Positions 1 through 8,494 of a stretch of DNA of 64,000 nt are shown here, in pieces. Origin of the DNA: JACRCT01 sp049841135. GTDB taxonomy: Bacteria > Myxococcota > Myxococcia > Myxococcales > UBA5297. The stretch covers positions 248,001 to 312,000 of the forward strand of contig JASGHK010000008.1 in the NCBI GenBank assembly GCA_049841135.1. The letters run 5' to 3'. The notes under the pieces were generated by a model. It was not told the origin of the DNA and did not search any database. It saw only the letters and a list, made by a program, of their open reading frames with translations. How positions within the stretch are numbered: the first letter of the stretch is position 1; each line of letters opens with the position of its first letter. The translations under genes and the position numbers were made by a program.

Positions 1-1360
1 ACTTCGGGTGAGGGCCTCGCCCATCCACCGCGCGAACCCTCGATAGGCCCCAGCGTCACCGTCCACCACCAACCAAGTGGGGGCATTCGTTGGATCCGAC
101 ATCATCACGACCGCGGGCGCTTCTCCGTCGCGGATGACGTTGATCTGGTCTTCCCAGATGGTCGGAGTGTCGTGGTCATTGAGGAAGGGGCCCAGCACGA
201 TGGTCCACGCGCCGATGCGATAGGCCTCGACGGCGTGCACCTCCAGGCGTTCGCGCAGCGACCGCAGATCCTCGGCCTCGACCGGGACGAGGGCCGCGCC
301 GCGCGCGAAGCACGCCTCGTCGAGATGCAGTGGGCAGGGGCGCGGACCAGGCGGCCCGTTCTCGATCCACTTTCCGACGAGCGCGAGGAGCGGAACATTG
401 GGGAGTGGAGCGCCAGGGCACGGGCAGTCGAAGCAGAGGGTATCGAGCGCGGCGCCGGGGTCGCATTCGGCGGCAATGCGACCGAGCTTCTCCGAGGTCG
501 CTTCGCGAAATCGAGCGAGCGCCGCTCGGGCGCGAGAGCGTCGCTCCTCCGTGAGCGGCGAGGCCAGGAGACCCTCCGACGCGTTTCCTTCGGAGAGGCG
601 CTCCTCCCGGACGTCGACGATCTCGCCCTCGGCGTCCCGCGTCGTGAGGCGATAGGTAGACGTCGCGGCGCCGAAGTTCGCGAAGCTGCGGTCGAACTGC
701 AGCTCCGTGAGCAGAATCTCGACGCGCTCTCCCGACGGTCCCCCACCGAGGACGGCGTTCGCGACTGGTTCACCCTCGGAAGGCAGGGCGTGCTCGATCC
801 AGTGCCCGACGGTGCCCTCCGCGAGCACCGGCATCAGCGCGGAGAGGATCTCCCCAGCGTCGCTGGCGCGGAGCGCCTCTAGCGGGTCCTCGGTCGCACG
901 TACCGCCTGCAAGAGATTGCCGAGGGCCTCGACGACCCGCGCGCTCGCGCTCCGCGGCACAGGCTCGACGAGTGTCGCCGACTCCGCTTTGACGCGGATT
1001 GGGAGCACCGCCTCCCCCTCTGCGGCGCCCACGCCGAGCGTGAGACACACGTCGATCCACACATGCTTCGGCTCGAACGGCTCGACCCGCATGGAGGTGG
1101 CGCGAAGCTCGAGACGATTGTCGCCCAGCTCGGCACGGAGCTTCTCGAGGGCGTTGTCTCGCAGGAGCTTCCCACGGAGCCGGAGGGAAACCTGGATTGA
1201 TTCGGCGTGCTCACCCCATCCGTGTACACGGACGGCGAATGCACGACAATGAGCGCCTCTCGCTTCGCGCCCTACGAGCGGAGAGGTCCGTCGGACGCTG
1301 CAGCTCGCCGCGCTTGGCCTTCTCGACCCGGGCCATCACCTGCTCCTTGATCACTTCCAT
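1..1360 (-). CDS. hypothetical protein, C-terminus off the left edge, probable +1 frameshift
   Basis: A minus-strand reading frame stays open from about 1260 to the window edge and reads as a normal protein, with segments such as GAWTIVLGPFLNDHD, WEDQINVIRDGEAPAVVMM and WLVVDGDAGAYRGFARWMG. No stop is reached, so the C-terminus lies outside the window. The likely start is the ATG at 1360 (MEVIKEQVMARVEKAKRGEL), preceded by an AAGGCG ribosome-site-like stretch. That N-terminal piece is in another frame, and one extra base somewhere between about 1225 and 1300 would join the two. I do not recognise a family. The composition suggests a soluble alpha/beta protein with no signal peptide or membrane segment. 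Immediately upstream lies a repeat also found at 14186-14256. Confidence 0.6.
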
Positions 1361-1825
1361 CGCCTTGCCCTGCGCGAAGGAACATCGAAGGCGTTCGTGC
1401 CGTCGAGGAAGCCGGAGGGCGCCCCTCGCGCAGGGCTTCGGGGCTTGCGACAGGAGCCGACCTCCTGGCGCACCCGCAATCTGGCCACGAGCGTCGACGA
1501 CTCCCGGCTGCCACCGCCATGGGGCGCAGCGGGAGGGAGGAAGGCAAGAGAGGAGAGCCGGAGGCCAAGGTCCCGTCACTTGTCCGGAGGCGGAGTGTGG
1601 AGGCCGTCGCTGGCGCAGGGGCCCTCGTAGAACCGCACCTGGCTCGGCGCACTAGGGGCTGCGTGGGAGTCCCGCTCGAGAGCGGGTTCCGCAGCGCCTT
1701 CCTCCCCGCCCCCCGGCCCGAACCTGGCGTCGGCGGCGGAGACGACCACGGCGCGCCTCACCCCCTGCCGCGCACAACCGCTCGACGGTACCTCGCCGCG
1801 CAGACCGCCGACGAGGAGGGCGCGC
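1361..1825. other. intergenic region without a convincing gene
   Basis: No reading frame here looks protein-like in either direction. The translations are Arg/Pro/Ser-rich as expected of non-coding high-GC DNA. It contains a dispersed repeat (about 1379-1450). The right part is the downstream flank of the membrane-protein gene that ends at 1826. Confidence 0.5.
1379..1450. repeat. dispersed ~70-bp repeat, copy 1
   Basis: The stretch containing GCGAAGGAACATCGAAGGCG and the following ~50 bases recurs, with substitutions and a small indel, at 14186-14256. On the minus strand both copies share a reading of L-x-RRH-x-RLRCSFA, but no complete gene surrounds either copy. The two copies have different neighbours: here an unknown gene, there a response-regulator remnant. 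It therefore looks like a moved or decayed fragment, not a gene-specific element. Confidence 0.55.
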
Positions 1826-2530
1826 TCAGCGGAGTGCGACCGGGAAGGTGATGAGAATCGCGCAGGCGCCGAGGAAGAGGACCAGCCCCAGCCCGAGCAT
1901 CAGGCGCTGCGCTCGCCGAGATTGGAGCTTCGTGCCGACGCCGGCGAAGAAGAAGACCAGCGCGAAGACGACGGTGAGGGCCACGTAGTGGTCGGAGCGC
2001 AGGTTGTGGGCGCGGGCCTCGGCGTCGCGCTCTTCGGCCTTCGCCGCCTCCTGCGCGGCCTGCTCGTCTTGCGGCAACCGGTACTGCGGCATCTCGAAGG
2101 GAGTGGCCGGAGCCTCCTCGCTCTGGAACGGACGGGAGGCCAGCCAGGCCTCCATGGCCGGCCGGAAATCCTTGCGCAGCCTCCGGAAAAGGAAGGTCGA
2201 GACGGTGCCAGGCTTGGGCGCGTAGCCCCGGGCCATCAGCTCCTCGGGGCCGATGTCGGTGGCGACCGCCTGGACCCAGGCGATGAAGACGTTCGCGTCC
2301 AGGCTCCGCAGCTGGTCCGCTCGGTCCGCGGCGCGCGCGGCCTGGGTGCGGGCTGCCGCCGCCTCGCTGAAGGCGGTGGCCTGCTGCCCGTTCCACTTGG
2401 CGCTCTGGAAGGCCGACCATGCGGTGAGGACCGCGGCGAGGGCGAGCATGGCGGTGGCGCCAAGCTCCGTCCGACGCCCTGCGGCCTCCTGCGCACTCGG
2501 CGCGCGCTCCTGCGTGGGCCCCGATTCGTC
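1826..2530 (-). pseudogene. conserved membrane protein gene cut from its start codon by IS66 copy 1
   Basis: The frame encodes a helix MLALAAVLTAWSAFQSAKWN, a soluble middle with FRPAMEAWLASRPFQ, and two C-terminal membrane helices (VALTVVFALVFFFAGVG and LMLGLGLVLFLGACAILI). This fits a family of conserved membrane proteins of about 200-240 residues. The frame stays open to the IS66 edge at 2530. Removing the IS and one 8-bp target duplication joins it in frame to an ATG at 5002-5004, giving an N-terminus beginning MDESGPTQERAPSAQ and a protein of about 235 residues. At present only the internal ATG at 2449, at the start of helix 1, could be used. The function of the family is unknown. Loss of the native start and promoter makes this a likely knockout. 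Confidence 0.8.
2523..2530. repeat. 8-bp target-site duplication of IS66 copy 1 (GATTCGTC; partner 4994-5001)
   Basis: GATTCGTC directly abuts both ends of the element at 2523-2530 and 4994-5001. An 8-bp duplication is what is known for the IS66 family. It shows a simple insertion into codons 2-4 of the membrane-protein gene. Confidence 0.95.
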
Positions 2531-2625
2531 GTACGTCCTCGCCCGTCCCCGTCTGGCGGAGGGCGCCAGGGGCGCGTATTCGCGCGCGCGTGCGAGGCCG
2601 GCGCCGCGCGCCGGCGGCGTAGTGG

Positions 2626-4137
2626 TCAGGGCTGGGGCACGGCGGCCGCGTGCTCGTGCGGCAGCGGCATTGGCTGGTGCGTGAGGCGCGCGATGACCGC
2701 AGCCTTGAGGTAGGCGCGCGGGTCTACGCGGTGGAGCTTGCAGGTCTCCATCAGCGTGTACATCAGCGCCGCCACCTCAGCGCCGCGCTCGGATCGAGAG
2801 CCGTAGTGGTTCTTGCGCCCGAGCACCACGCCGCGCAGCGAGCGTTCGGCGAAGTTGTTGTCGAGCGGCACGAGCGGGTCAGCCAGGAAGACCGTCAGCC
2901 CCTTCCACTGGCCCTGCATGTACTTGATCGCCTCGGCCAGGCCGCTCGACGGCAGCACCATCGCGAGCGTCCGGTTTCCCCACCGCTCGATGTCCTCGAT
3001 GACCTGGGTGGACTTCTCCGCGCGCAGACGGGCGCGCTGAGCCAGGCCCTCGGCGCCATTGGAAGCGACCTCGCCCTCGATTCGATAGAGCTCTGCGATC
3101 AGTCCCAGGATCTCCGAGACCGGCTGCGGAAAGTTCTTCTCGACCTCCAGGAATTTTCGGCGCGCATGCGGCCAGCAAGAAGCGAGCCGGAAGCTGGGGC
3201 CGTCACGCGACTGCGCCAAGCTCGAGTAGACGCTGTAGCCGTCAGCCATCACCGTGCCGCGATAGCCGGCCAGCAGCTCGCGGGCCACCTGCGCGCCGCG
3301 CGAGGGGTCGATGTGGTGGTAGACCGCGCGGCTCGAGCAGATGGTCCAGTCGTACCACCACTCGCTGCCCTTCTCGCCGCGCGCAGCCATCTTGCGCCAG
3401 CGCGTCTCGTCGGCGTGGACCACGGCGTCTGTCAGCACCAGCGCCCGCAGCCGCGGTCGTAGCGGCTCGAGGACCGCCGCCAGCGCCTCGAGGTAGTCCC
3501 ACAACGTCTGGGAGTCGGTCACCAGTCCGTCGCGCTTCATGGCGCGGCACTGCCGCTCCAGCGGCTGGTGGTCGGTGTACTTGTCCACGGCGATGCCGAT
3601 GGCGAAGTCGATGGAGTAGCGCGCCCCCTCGAAGAGCTTGAGCGGGCCGGGCGCGGTGACGATGCACTCGTTGCAGGAGCAGCGGTACTTCTGCCGCAGG
3701 TGCTTGTGCAGCTCGAAGCGGCGGTGGACGACAGTGATCTCCTCGGAGGGCTCAAACTCGCCCTTCATCGGATTGAGCGTCCCGCCGCACTTTTCACACT
3801 GGAGCTGGTCCTCGCCGAGCGCCCAGATGCGCTCGATGGACGGCAGGGCCGGCTGCTCCCGGCGGCCGTGACCCGTCTGCGGCTTTTTCGCCGCCGAGGT
3901 CGGCTCGCCGCGGCGCTCCGACGACGAGGGCGCGAAGAGCTTCTCGTTCTGGAGCGCGAGCTGCCGCTGCAGCTTTTCGAGCTCGAGCTGCAGCGCCTTG
4001 GTGTCGCCGCCCTTGAGCGCGGTCAGCTCGGCGAGCACCTCGGCGATGCGCCGGTGCAGGTGCCGGTTCTCGGCCTCGAGGAGTATCGCCGCTTGCCGCA
4101 GCACCTCGATGTTCTTCTCGCGCTCAAGGGAGACCAA
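2626..4137 (-). CDS. tnpC: IS66 transposase TnpC
   Basis: This 503-residue protein is the DDE transposase of the IS66 family. An N-terminal coiled coil (about residues 5-70) is followed by a zinc-finger-like region (CEKCGGTL and CSCNEC, about 115-165). The catalytic core has HADETRW for the first Asp, VMADGYSVY for the second Asp, and PLDNNFAERSLRGVVLGRKN containing the Glu. It ends with the usual IS66 C-terminal segment. The start appears to be TTG at 4137, and no strong ribosome-binding site is visible. It lies 33 bp downstream of tnpB and is probably co-transcribed. All residues expected for activity are present and its length is normal. Confidence 0.95.
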   Translation of the reverse strand: MVSLEREKNIEVLRQAAILLEAENRHLHRRIAEVLAELTALKGGDTKALQLELEKLQRQLALQNEKLFAPSSSERRGEPTSAAKKPQTGHGRREQPALPSIERIWALGEDQLQCEKCGGTLNPMKGEFEPSEEITVVHRRFELHKHLRQKYRCSCNECIVTAPGPLKLFEGARYSIDFAIGIAVDKYTDHQPLERQCRAMKRDGLVTDSQTLWDYLEALAAVLEPLRPRLRALVLTDAVVHADETRWRKMAARGEKGSEWWYDWTICSSRAVYHHIDPSRGAQVARELLAGYRGTVMADGYSVYSSLAQSRDGPSFRLASCWPHARRKFLEVEKNFPQPVSEILGLIAELYRIEGEVASNGAEGLAQRARLRAEKSTQVIEDIERWGNRTLAMVLPSSGLAEAIKYMQGQWKGLTVFLADPLVPLDNNFAERSLRGVVLGRKNHYGSRSERGAEVAALMYTLMETCKLHRVDPRAYLKAAVIARLTHQPMPLPHEHAAAVPQP

Positions 4138-4170
4138 AGCGCGACCAAGCTAACGCATGAGGGGCGAAGG

Positions 4171-4560
4171 TCAACCGCTCGCCGGCGAAGCTTTCGCCTG
4201 CGCCGCGAGCGTGAACGGCGCCGGGCTCAGCGCGACCCTGCCGACCAGCTCGCTGCCCTCCAGGAAGAGCGCCAGCTCGCTCGTCGTCATCCGCATCACC
4301 CCGTCTGGCCCCAGCCGTTTCCACGGAGCAGCGAAGAGCTGGTTCTCGAGCCGCTTGGCGAAGATGCACAGGCCGGTGCCGTCCCAAAAGAGCACCTTTG
4401 CCCGCCGTCGGTTCTTGCTCACGAACAGGAACATGTCGCCCGAAAGCGCGTCGCGCTTGAGCTGCAGCGAGACGAGCGCGTGCAGGCTGTCGAACGACTT
4501 GCGCATGTCCGTCGGCGTTCCGCAGGCGAACACCGAGATCTGCCGAGTCGAGCCGATCAC
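4171..4560 (-). CDS. tnpB: IS66 accessory protein TnpB
   Basis: This 129-residue protein shows the TnpB (IS66 Orf2) signature: TDMRKSFDSLHALV near the N-terminus, then GDMFLFVSKNRRRAKVLFWD and GLCIFAKRLE. TnpB is required for IS66 transposition, though its biochemical role is not settled. I chose the GTG start at 4560 because it overlaps the tnpA stop (GTGA), a coupling often seen in these elements. An upstream extension of the same frame overlaps tnpA and does not resemble the family. Confidence 0.9.
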   Translation of the reverse strand: MIGSTRQISVFACGTPTDMRKSFDSLHALVSLQLKRDALSGDMFLFVSKNRRRAKVLFWDGTGLCIFAKRLENQLFAAPWKRLGPDGVMRMTTSELALFLEGSELVGRVALSPAPFTLAAQAKASPASG

Positions 4561-4913
4561 GCGAGCCTCCGCAGCAGTTCCGCGAGCTCGGCAACGTCGA
4601 GCCCCTCGATGCGAAGCCCGCGCGGCCCATGCACGACCAGGCGGCTCGGAACGGGAACAGCAGCGACGGGCTCGTCTTCCACGACGACTGGAGCGAGCAG
4701 CGCGCGTTCCCGCCTGCTCCACCGCCCCAGCGTCAGTGCCCCGAGCCCAAGCCGGTCCGCGGCTGCCTGGGCGCTCTCGCCCGTCGCCAGCAGGGCGCGA
4801 TAGCACGCCACCGCTTCCTGTCGCAGTTCCTCAGGCAGGGGCCGCAGTCCGGACGCATGCCCGAACTGCTCCCGCTGCTGCCTGACCCGCTCCGCCCGTT
4901 GCTTCACGTCCAT
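4557..4913 (-). CDS. tnpA: IS66 accessory protein TnpA
   Basis: This 118-residue protein begins MDVKQRAERVRQQREQFG and has a helix-turn-helix-like middle (ESAQAAADRLGLGALTLGRW), as in IS66 TnpA proteins that bind element DNA. It is the first gene of the element and its stop codon overlaps the tnpB start. Assignment rests on position, size and the helix-turn-helix pattern, since this family is poorly conserved. Confidence 0.8.
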   Translation of the reverse strand: MDVKQRAERVRQQREQFGHASGLRPLPEELRQEAVACYRALLATGESAQAAADRLGLGALTLGRWSRRERALLAPVVVEDEPVAAVPVPSRLVVHGPRGLRIEGLDVAELAELLRRLA

Positions 4914-5150
4914 CGCGCGTGCCTCCTTGGGAGTTCACGCGCGAATACCGCGGCCTGGCGAAGGCTACGAGACGGGGACGGGCGAGGACGTACGATTCGT
5001 CCATCGATCGCGGGCGCCCCGTTGGGCCCGCTCCAGGACCTTACGGAGCAGGCTCGTGGGCGCCCAGCCCCCGTGGGGCGCTTCGTCGCCTGGGCGGGCA
5101 GGACCTCACGCCGGACGGCCCCTCCGCGCCGCGCTGCCCAGCTTTCCAAG

Positions 5151-5411
5151 GTGAGCTTGGACGGGCTGATCTCCGAGGGGAGCCTGCGCGCAGCCGTCCA
5201 GTTCCTGGTCCGGCTCGTCGAGACCGCCGGGGCGATCATCATCTTCGCGGGCGCCGCCACGGGCTTCGCCCGCTTCCTGCTGGTCGCCGCGCTGCGGCGC
5301 AACCCCTCGCTGTTCACGCCGGTCCGCCTCGACGTGGGGCGGTTCCTCGCCTTGGGGCTCGAGTTCCAGCTCGCCTCGGACCTGTTGCGCACGGCCGTGG
5401 CCCCTCCTTGA
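5151..5411 (+). CDS. DUF1622-like membrane protein, C-terminus lost at the repeat array
   Basis: The frame from the GTG at 5151 reads VSLDGLISEGSLRAAVQF, then a hydrophobic helix (LVETAGAIIIFAGAATGFA), then FTPVRLDVGRFLALGLEFQL and ends at RTAVAPP. This matches the N-terminal two thirds of DUF1622 membrane proteins, which usually run 110-125 residues and continue for about 35 residues after this point. Here only 86 residues remain. The stop falls at the first unit of the 79-bp repeat array, so the array or a rearrangement with it replaced the gene's end. It was divergent from the IS-split membrane-protein gene, whose ATG is at 5004. Start choice is uncertain and function unknown. Confidence 0.65.
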   Translation: MSLDGLISEGSLRAAVQFLVRLVETAGAIIIFAGAATGFARFLLVAALRRNPSLFTPVRLDVGRFLALGLEFQLASDLLRTAVAPP

Positions 5412-5414
5412 AAA

Positions 5415-5930
5415 TCCGCCCCGCCGCGCCCGCCCGAGACCTGTCACACGCCGAGGACCTGTCCCACGTGGGACAGGTCTCTCCCTTTGGAAACTCGCCC
5501 CGCCGCGCCCGCCCGAGACCTGTCACACGCCGAGGACCTGTCCCACGTGTGCCAGGTCTCTCCCTCGGGAAACTCGCCCCGCCGCGCTCGCCCGAGACCT
5601 GTCACACGCCGAGACCTGTCACACGCCGAGGACCTGTCACACGCCGAGGACCTGTCCCACGTGGGACAGGTCTCTCCCTCTGGAAATCGGAAATCCGCCC
5701 CGCCGCGCTCGCCCGAGACCTGCCACACGCCGAGGACCTGTCACACGTGTGGCAGGTCTCTCCCTCTGGAAATCCGCCCCGCCGCGCTCGCCCGAGACCT
5801 GTCACACGCCGAGGACCTGTCACACGTGTGGCAGGTCTCTCCCTCTGGAAATCCGCCCCGCCGCGCTCGCCCGAGACCTGTCACACGCCGAGGACCTGTC
5901 ACACGTGTGGCAGGTCTCTCCCTCTGGAAA
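5415..5930. repeat. array of six 79-bp repeats with covarying 24-bp palindromes
   Basis: Units begin at 5415, 5494, 5573, 5694, 5773 and 5852. The third is expanded by extra copies of an 18-bp sub-unit ending CACACGCCGAG. A seventh unit lies beyond IS66 copy 2 (8402-8480). Each unit contains the GC-rich stretch CCGCCCCGCCGCGC, the sub-unit GACCTGTCACACGCCGAG, and a palindrome. The palindrome halves change together: GACCTGTCCCAC pairs with GTGGGACAGGTC, and GACCTGGCACAC pairs with GTGTGCCAGGTC. The units sit tightly in tandem without spacers, so this is not a CRISPR. It resembles REP-like hairpin repeats or clustered sites for a dimeric DNA-binding protein. Confidence 0.9.
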
Positions 5931-5933
5931 TCC
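5926..5933. repeat. 8-bp target-site duplication of IS66 copy 2 (GGAAATCC; partner 8397-8404)
   Basis: GGAAATCC directly abuts both ends of the second element at 5926-5933 and 8397-8404. It lies at the junction between repeat units 6 and 7, so the element landed inside the pre-existing array. Confidence 0.95.
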
Positions 5934-6028
5934 GTACGTCCTCGCCCGTCCCCGTCTGGCGGAGGGCGCCAGGGGCGCGTATTCGCGCGCGCGTGCGAGG
6001 CCGGCGCCGCGCGCCGGCGGCGTAGTGG

Positions 6029-7540
6029 TCAGGGCTGGGGCACGGCGGCCGCGTGCTCGTGCGGCAGCGGCATTGGCTGGTGCGTGAGGCGCGCGATGAC
6101 CGCAGCCTTGAGGTAGGCGCGCGGGTCTACGCGGTGGAGCTTGCAGGTCTCCATCAGCGTGTACATCAGCGCCGCCACCTCAGCGCCGCGCTCGGATCGA
6201 GAGCCGTAGTGGTTCTTGCGCCCGAGCACCACGCCGCGCAGCGAGCGTTCGGCGAAGTTGTTGTCGAGCGGCACGAGCGGGTCAGCCAGGAAGACCGTCA
6301 GCCCCTTCCACTGGCCCTGCATGTACTTGATCGCCTCGGCCAGGCCGCTCGACGGCAGCACCATCGCGAGCGTCCGGTTTCCCCACCGCTCGATGTCCTC
6401 GATGACCTGGGTGGACTTCTCCGCGCGCAGACGGGCGCGCTGAGCCAGGCCCTCGGCGCCATTGGAAGCGACCTCGCCCTCGATTCGATAGAGCTCTGCG
6501 ATCAGTCCCAGGATCTCCGAGACCGGCTGCGGAAAGTTCTTCTCGACCTCCAGGAATTTTCGGCGCGCATGCGGCCAGCAAGAAGCGAGCCGGAAGCTGG
6601 GGCCGTCACGCGACTGCGCCAAGCTCGAGTAGACGCTGTAGCCGTCAGCCATCACCGTGCCGCGATAGCCGGCCAGCAGCTCGCGGGCCACCTGCGCGCC
6701 GCGCGAGGGGTCGATGTGGTGGTAGACCGCGCGGCTCGAGCAGATGGTCCAGTCGTACCACCACTCGCTGCCCTTCTCGCCGCGCGCAGCCATCTTGCGC
6801 CAGCGCGTCTCGTCGGCGTGGACCACGGCGTCTGTCAGCACCAGCGCCCGCAGCCGCGGTCGTAGCGGCTCGAGGACCGCCGCCAGCGCCTCGAGGTAGT
6901 CCCACAGCGTCTGGGAGTCGGTCACCAGTCCGTCGCGCTTCATGGCGCGGCACTGCCGCTCCAGCGGCTGGTGGTCGGTGTACTTGTCCACGGCGATGCC
7001 GATGGCGAAGTCGATGGAGTAGCGCGCCCCCTCGAAGAGCTTGAGCGGGCCGGGCGCGGTGACGATGCACTCGTTGCAGGAGCAGCGGTACTTCTGCCGC
7101 AGGTGCTTGTGCAGCTCGAAGCGGCGGTGGACGACAGTGATCTCCTCGGAGGGCTCAAACTCGCCCTTCATCGGATTGAGCGTCCCGCCGCACTTTTCAC
7201 ACTGGAGCTGGTCCTCGCCGAGCGCCCAGATGCGCTCGATGGACGGCAGGGCCGGCTGCTCCCGGCGGCCGTGACCCGTCTGCGGCTTTTTCGCCGCCGA
7301 GGTCGGCTCGCCGCGGCGCTCCGACGACGAGGGCGCGAAGAGCTTCTCGTTCTGGAGCGCGAGCTGCCGCTGCAGCTTCTCGAGCTCGAGCTGCAGCGCC
7401 TTGGTGTCGCCGCCCTTGAGCGCGGTCAGCTCGGCGAGCACCTCGGCGATGCGCCGGTGCAGGTGCCGGTTCTCGGCCTCGAGGAGTATCGCCGCTTGCC
7501 GCAGCACCTCGATGTTCTTCTCGCGCTCAAGGGAGACCAA
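6029..7540 (-). CDS. tnpC: IS66 transposase TnpC (copy 2)
   Basis: The 503-residue protein is identical in sequence to TnpC of copy 1, including the Asp, Asp and Glu catalytic motifs and the CxxC pairs. Two silent changes distinguish the genes (near 6908 and 7378). It is intact and probably functional. Confidence 0.95.
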   Translation of the reverse strand: MVSLEREKNIEVLRQAAILLEAENRHLHRRIAEVLAELTALKGGDTKALQLELEKLQRQLALQNEKLFAPSSSERRGEPTSAAKKPQTGHGRREQPALPSIERIWALGEDQLQCEKCGGTLNPMKGEFEPSEEITVVHRRFELHKHLRQKYRCSCNECIVTAPGPLKLFEGARYSIDFAIGIAVDKYTDHQPLERQCRAMKRDGLVTDSQTLWDYLEALAAVLEPLRPRLRALVLTDAVVHADETRWRKMAARGEKGSEWWYDWTICSSRAVYHHIDPSRGAQVARELLAGYRGTVMADGYSVYSSLAQSRDGPSFRLASCWPHARRKFLEVEKNFPQPVSEILGLIAELYRIEGEVASNGAEGLAQRARLRAEKSTQVIEDIERWGNRTLAMVLPSSGLAEAIKYMQGQWKGLTVFLADPLVPLDNNFAERSLRGVVLGRKNHYGSRSERGAEVAALMYTLMETCKLHRVDPRAYLKAAVIARLTHQPMPLPHEHAAAVPQP

Positions 7541-7573
7541 AGCGCGACCAAGCTAACGCATGAGGGGCGAAGG

Positions 7574-7963
7574 TCAACCGCTCGCCGGGGAAGCTTTCGC
7601 CTGCGCCGCGAGCGTGAACGGCGCCGGGCTCAGCGCGACCCTGCCGACCAGCTCGCTGCCCTCCAGGAAGAGCGCCAGCTCGCTCGTCGTCATCCGCATC
7701 ACCCCGTCTGGCCCCAGCCGTTTCCACGGAGCAGCGAAGAGCTGGTTCTCGAGCCGCTTGGCGAAGATGCACAGGCCGGTGCCGTCCCAAAAGAGCACCT
7801 TTGCCCGCCGTCGGTTCTTGCTCACGAACAGGAACATGTCGCCCGAAAGCGCGTCGCGCTTGAGCTGCAGCGAGACGAGCGCGTGCAGGCTGTCGAACGA
7901 CTTGCGCATGTCCGTCGGCGTTCCGCAGGCGAACACCGAGATTTGCCGAGTCGAGCCGATCAC
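7574..7963 (-). CDS. tnpB: IS66 accessory protein TnpB (copy 2)
   Basis: The 129-residue protein is identical to TnpB of copy 1 and differs in DNA by two silent changes. Its GTG start again overlaps the tnpA stop codon. Confidence 0.9.
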   Translation of the reverse strand: MIGSTRQISVFACGTPTDMRKSFDSLHALVSLQLKRDALSGDMFLFVSKNRRRAKVLFWDGTGLCIFAKRLENQLFAAPWKRLGPDGVMRMTTSELALFLEGSELVGRVALSPAPFTLAAQAKASPASG

Positions 7964-8316
7964 GCGAGCCTCCGCAGCAGTTCCGCGAGCTCGGCAACGT
8001 CGAGCCCCTCGATGCGAAGCCCGCGCGGCCCATGCACGACCAGGCGGCTCGGAACGGGAACAGCAGCGACGGGCTCGTCTTCCACGACGACTGGAGCGAG
8101 CAGCGCGCGTTCCCGCCTGCTCCACCGCCCCAGCGTCAGTGCCCCGAGCCCAAGCCGGTCCGCGGCTGCCTGGGCGCTCTCGCCCGTCGCCAGCAGGGCG
8201 CGATAGCACGCCACCGCTTCCTGTCGCAGTTCCTCAGGCAGGGGCCGCAGTCCGGACGCATGCCCGAACTGCTCCCGCTGCTGCCTGACCCGCTCCGCCC
8301 GTTGCTTCACGTCCAT
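7960..8316 (-). CDS. tnpA: IS66 accessory protein TnpA (copy 2)
   Basis: The 118-residue protein is identical to TnpA of copy 1. It is the promoter-proximal gene of the element, and a promoter is expected between it and the terminal repeat at 8373-8396. Confidence 0.8.
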   Translation of the reverse strand: MDVKQRAERVRQQREQFGHASGLRPLPEELRQEAVACYRALLATGESAQAAADRLGLGALTLGRWSRRERALLAPVVVEDEPVAAVPVPSRLVVHGPRGLRIEGLDVAELAELLRRLA

Positions 8317-8401
8317 CGCGCGTGCCTCCTTGGGAGTTCACGCGCGAATACCGCGGCCTGGCGAAGGCTACGAGACGGGGACGGGCGAGGACGTACGGAA
8401 A

Positions 8402-8480
8402 TCCGCCCCGCCGCGCTCGCCCGAGACCTGTCACACGCCGAGGACCTGGCACACGTGTGCCAGGTCCCTCCCTCTGGAAT
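8402..8480. repeat. seventh unit of the 79-bp repeat array
   Basis: This unit continues the array interrupted by IS66 copy 2. Its palindrome is perfect (halves GACCTGGCACAC and GTGTGCCAGGTC), with both halves changed together compared with the other units. It ends 15 bp before the stop codon of the next minus-strand gene. Confidence 0.9.
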
Positions 8481-8494
8481 TCTGGCGGCCGCAC

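Larger units (their letters stand above)
2531..4993 (-). mobile_element. IS66-family insertion sequence, copy 1 (2463 bp)
   Basis: The element begins GTACGTCCTCGCCCGTCCCC and its other end is the reverse complement, giving perfect 24-bp terminal inverted repeats (2531-2554 and 4970-4993). It is flanked by GATTCGTC on both sides. It carries tnpA, tnpB and tnpC in one direction, the standard IS66 layout. Copy 2 at 5934-8396 has the same length and differs at four positions that I can find, so transposition was recent. The insertion separates a membrane-protein gene from its start codon. Confidence 0.95.
5934..8396 (-). mobile_element. IS66-family insertion sequence, copy 2 (2463 bp)
   Basis: It has the same length, orientation, terminal repeats and three genes as copy 1. 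Comparing the two end to end I find four substitutions, one near each of 7378 and 6908 (tnpC), 7590 and 7943 (tnpB). All four are silent in the transposase genes. It is flanked by GGAAATCC and splits the 79-bp repeat array. Confidence 0.95.

Noticed and set aside
5444..5823. Repeat-encoded proteins within the 79-bp array
   Set aside because: All frames stay open because the repeat lacks stops. The translations are periodic low-complexity text with no ribosome-binding sites.
5415..5930. CRISPR array
   Set aside because: The repeats are contiguous 79-bp units with only point differences, there are no unique spacers of constant length, and no cas gene is nearby.
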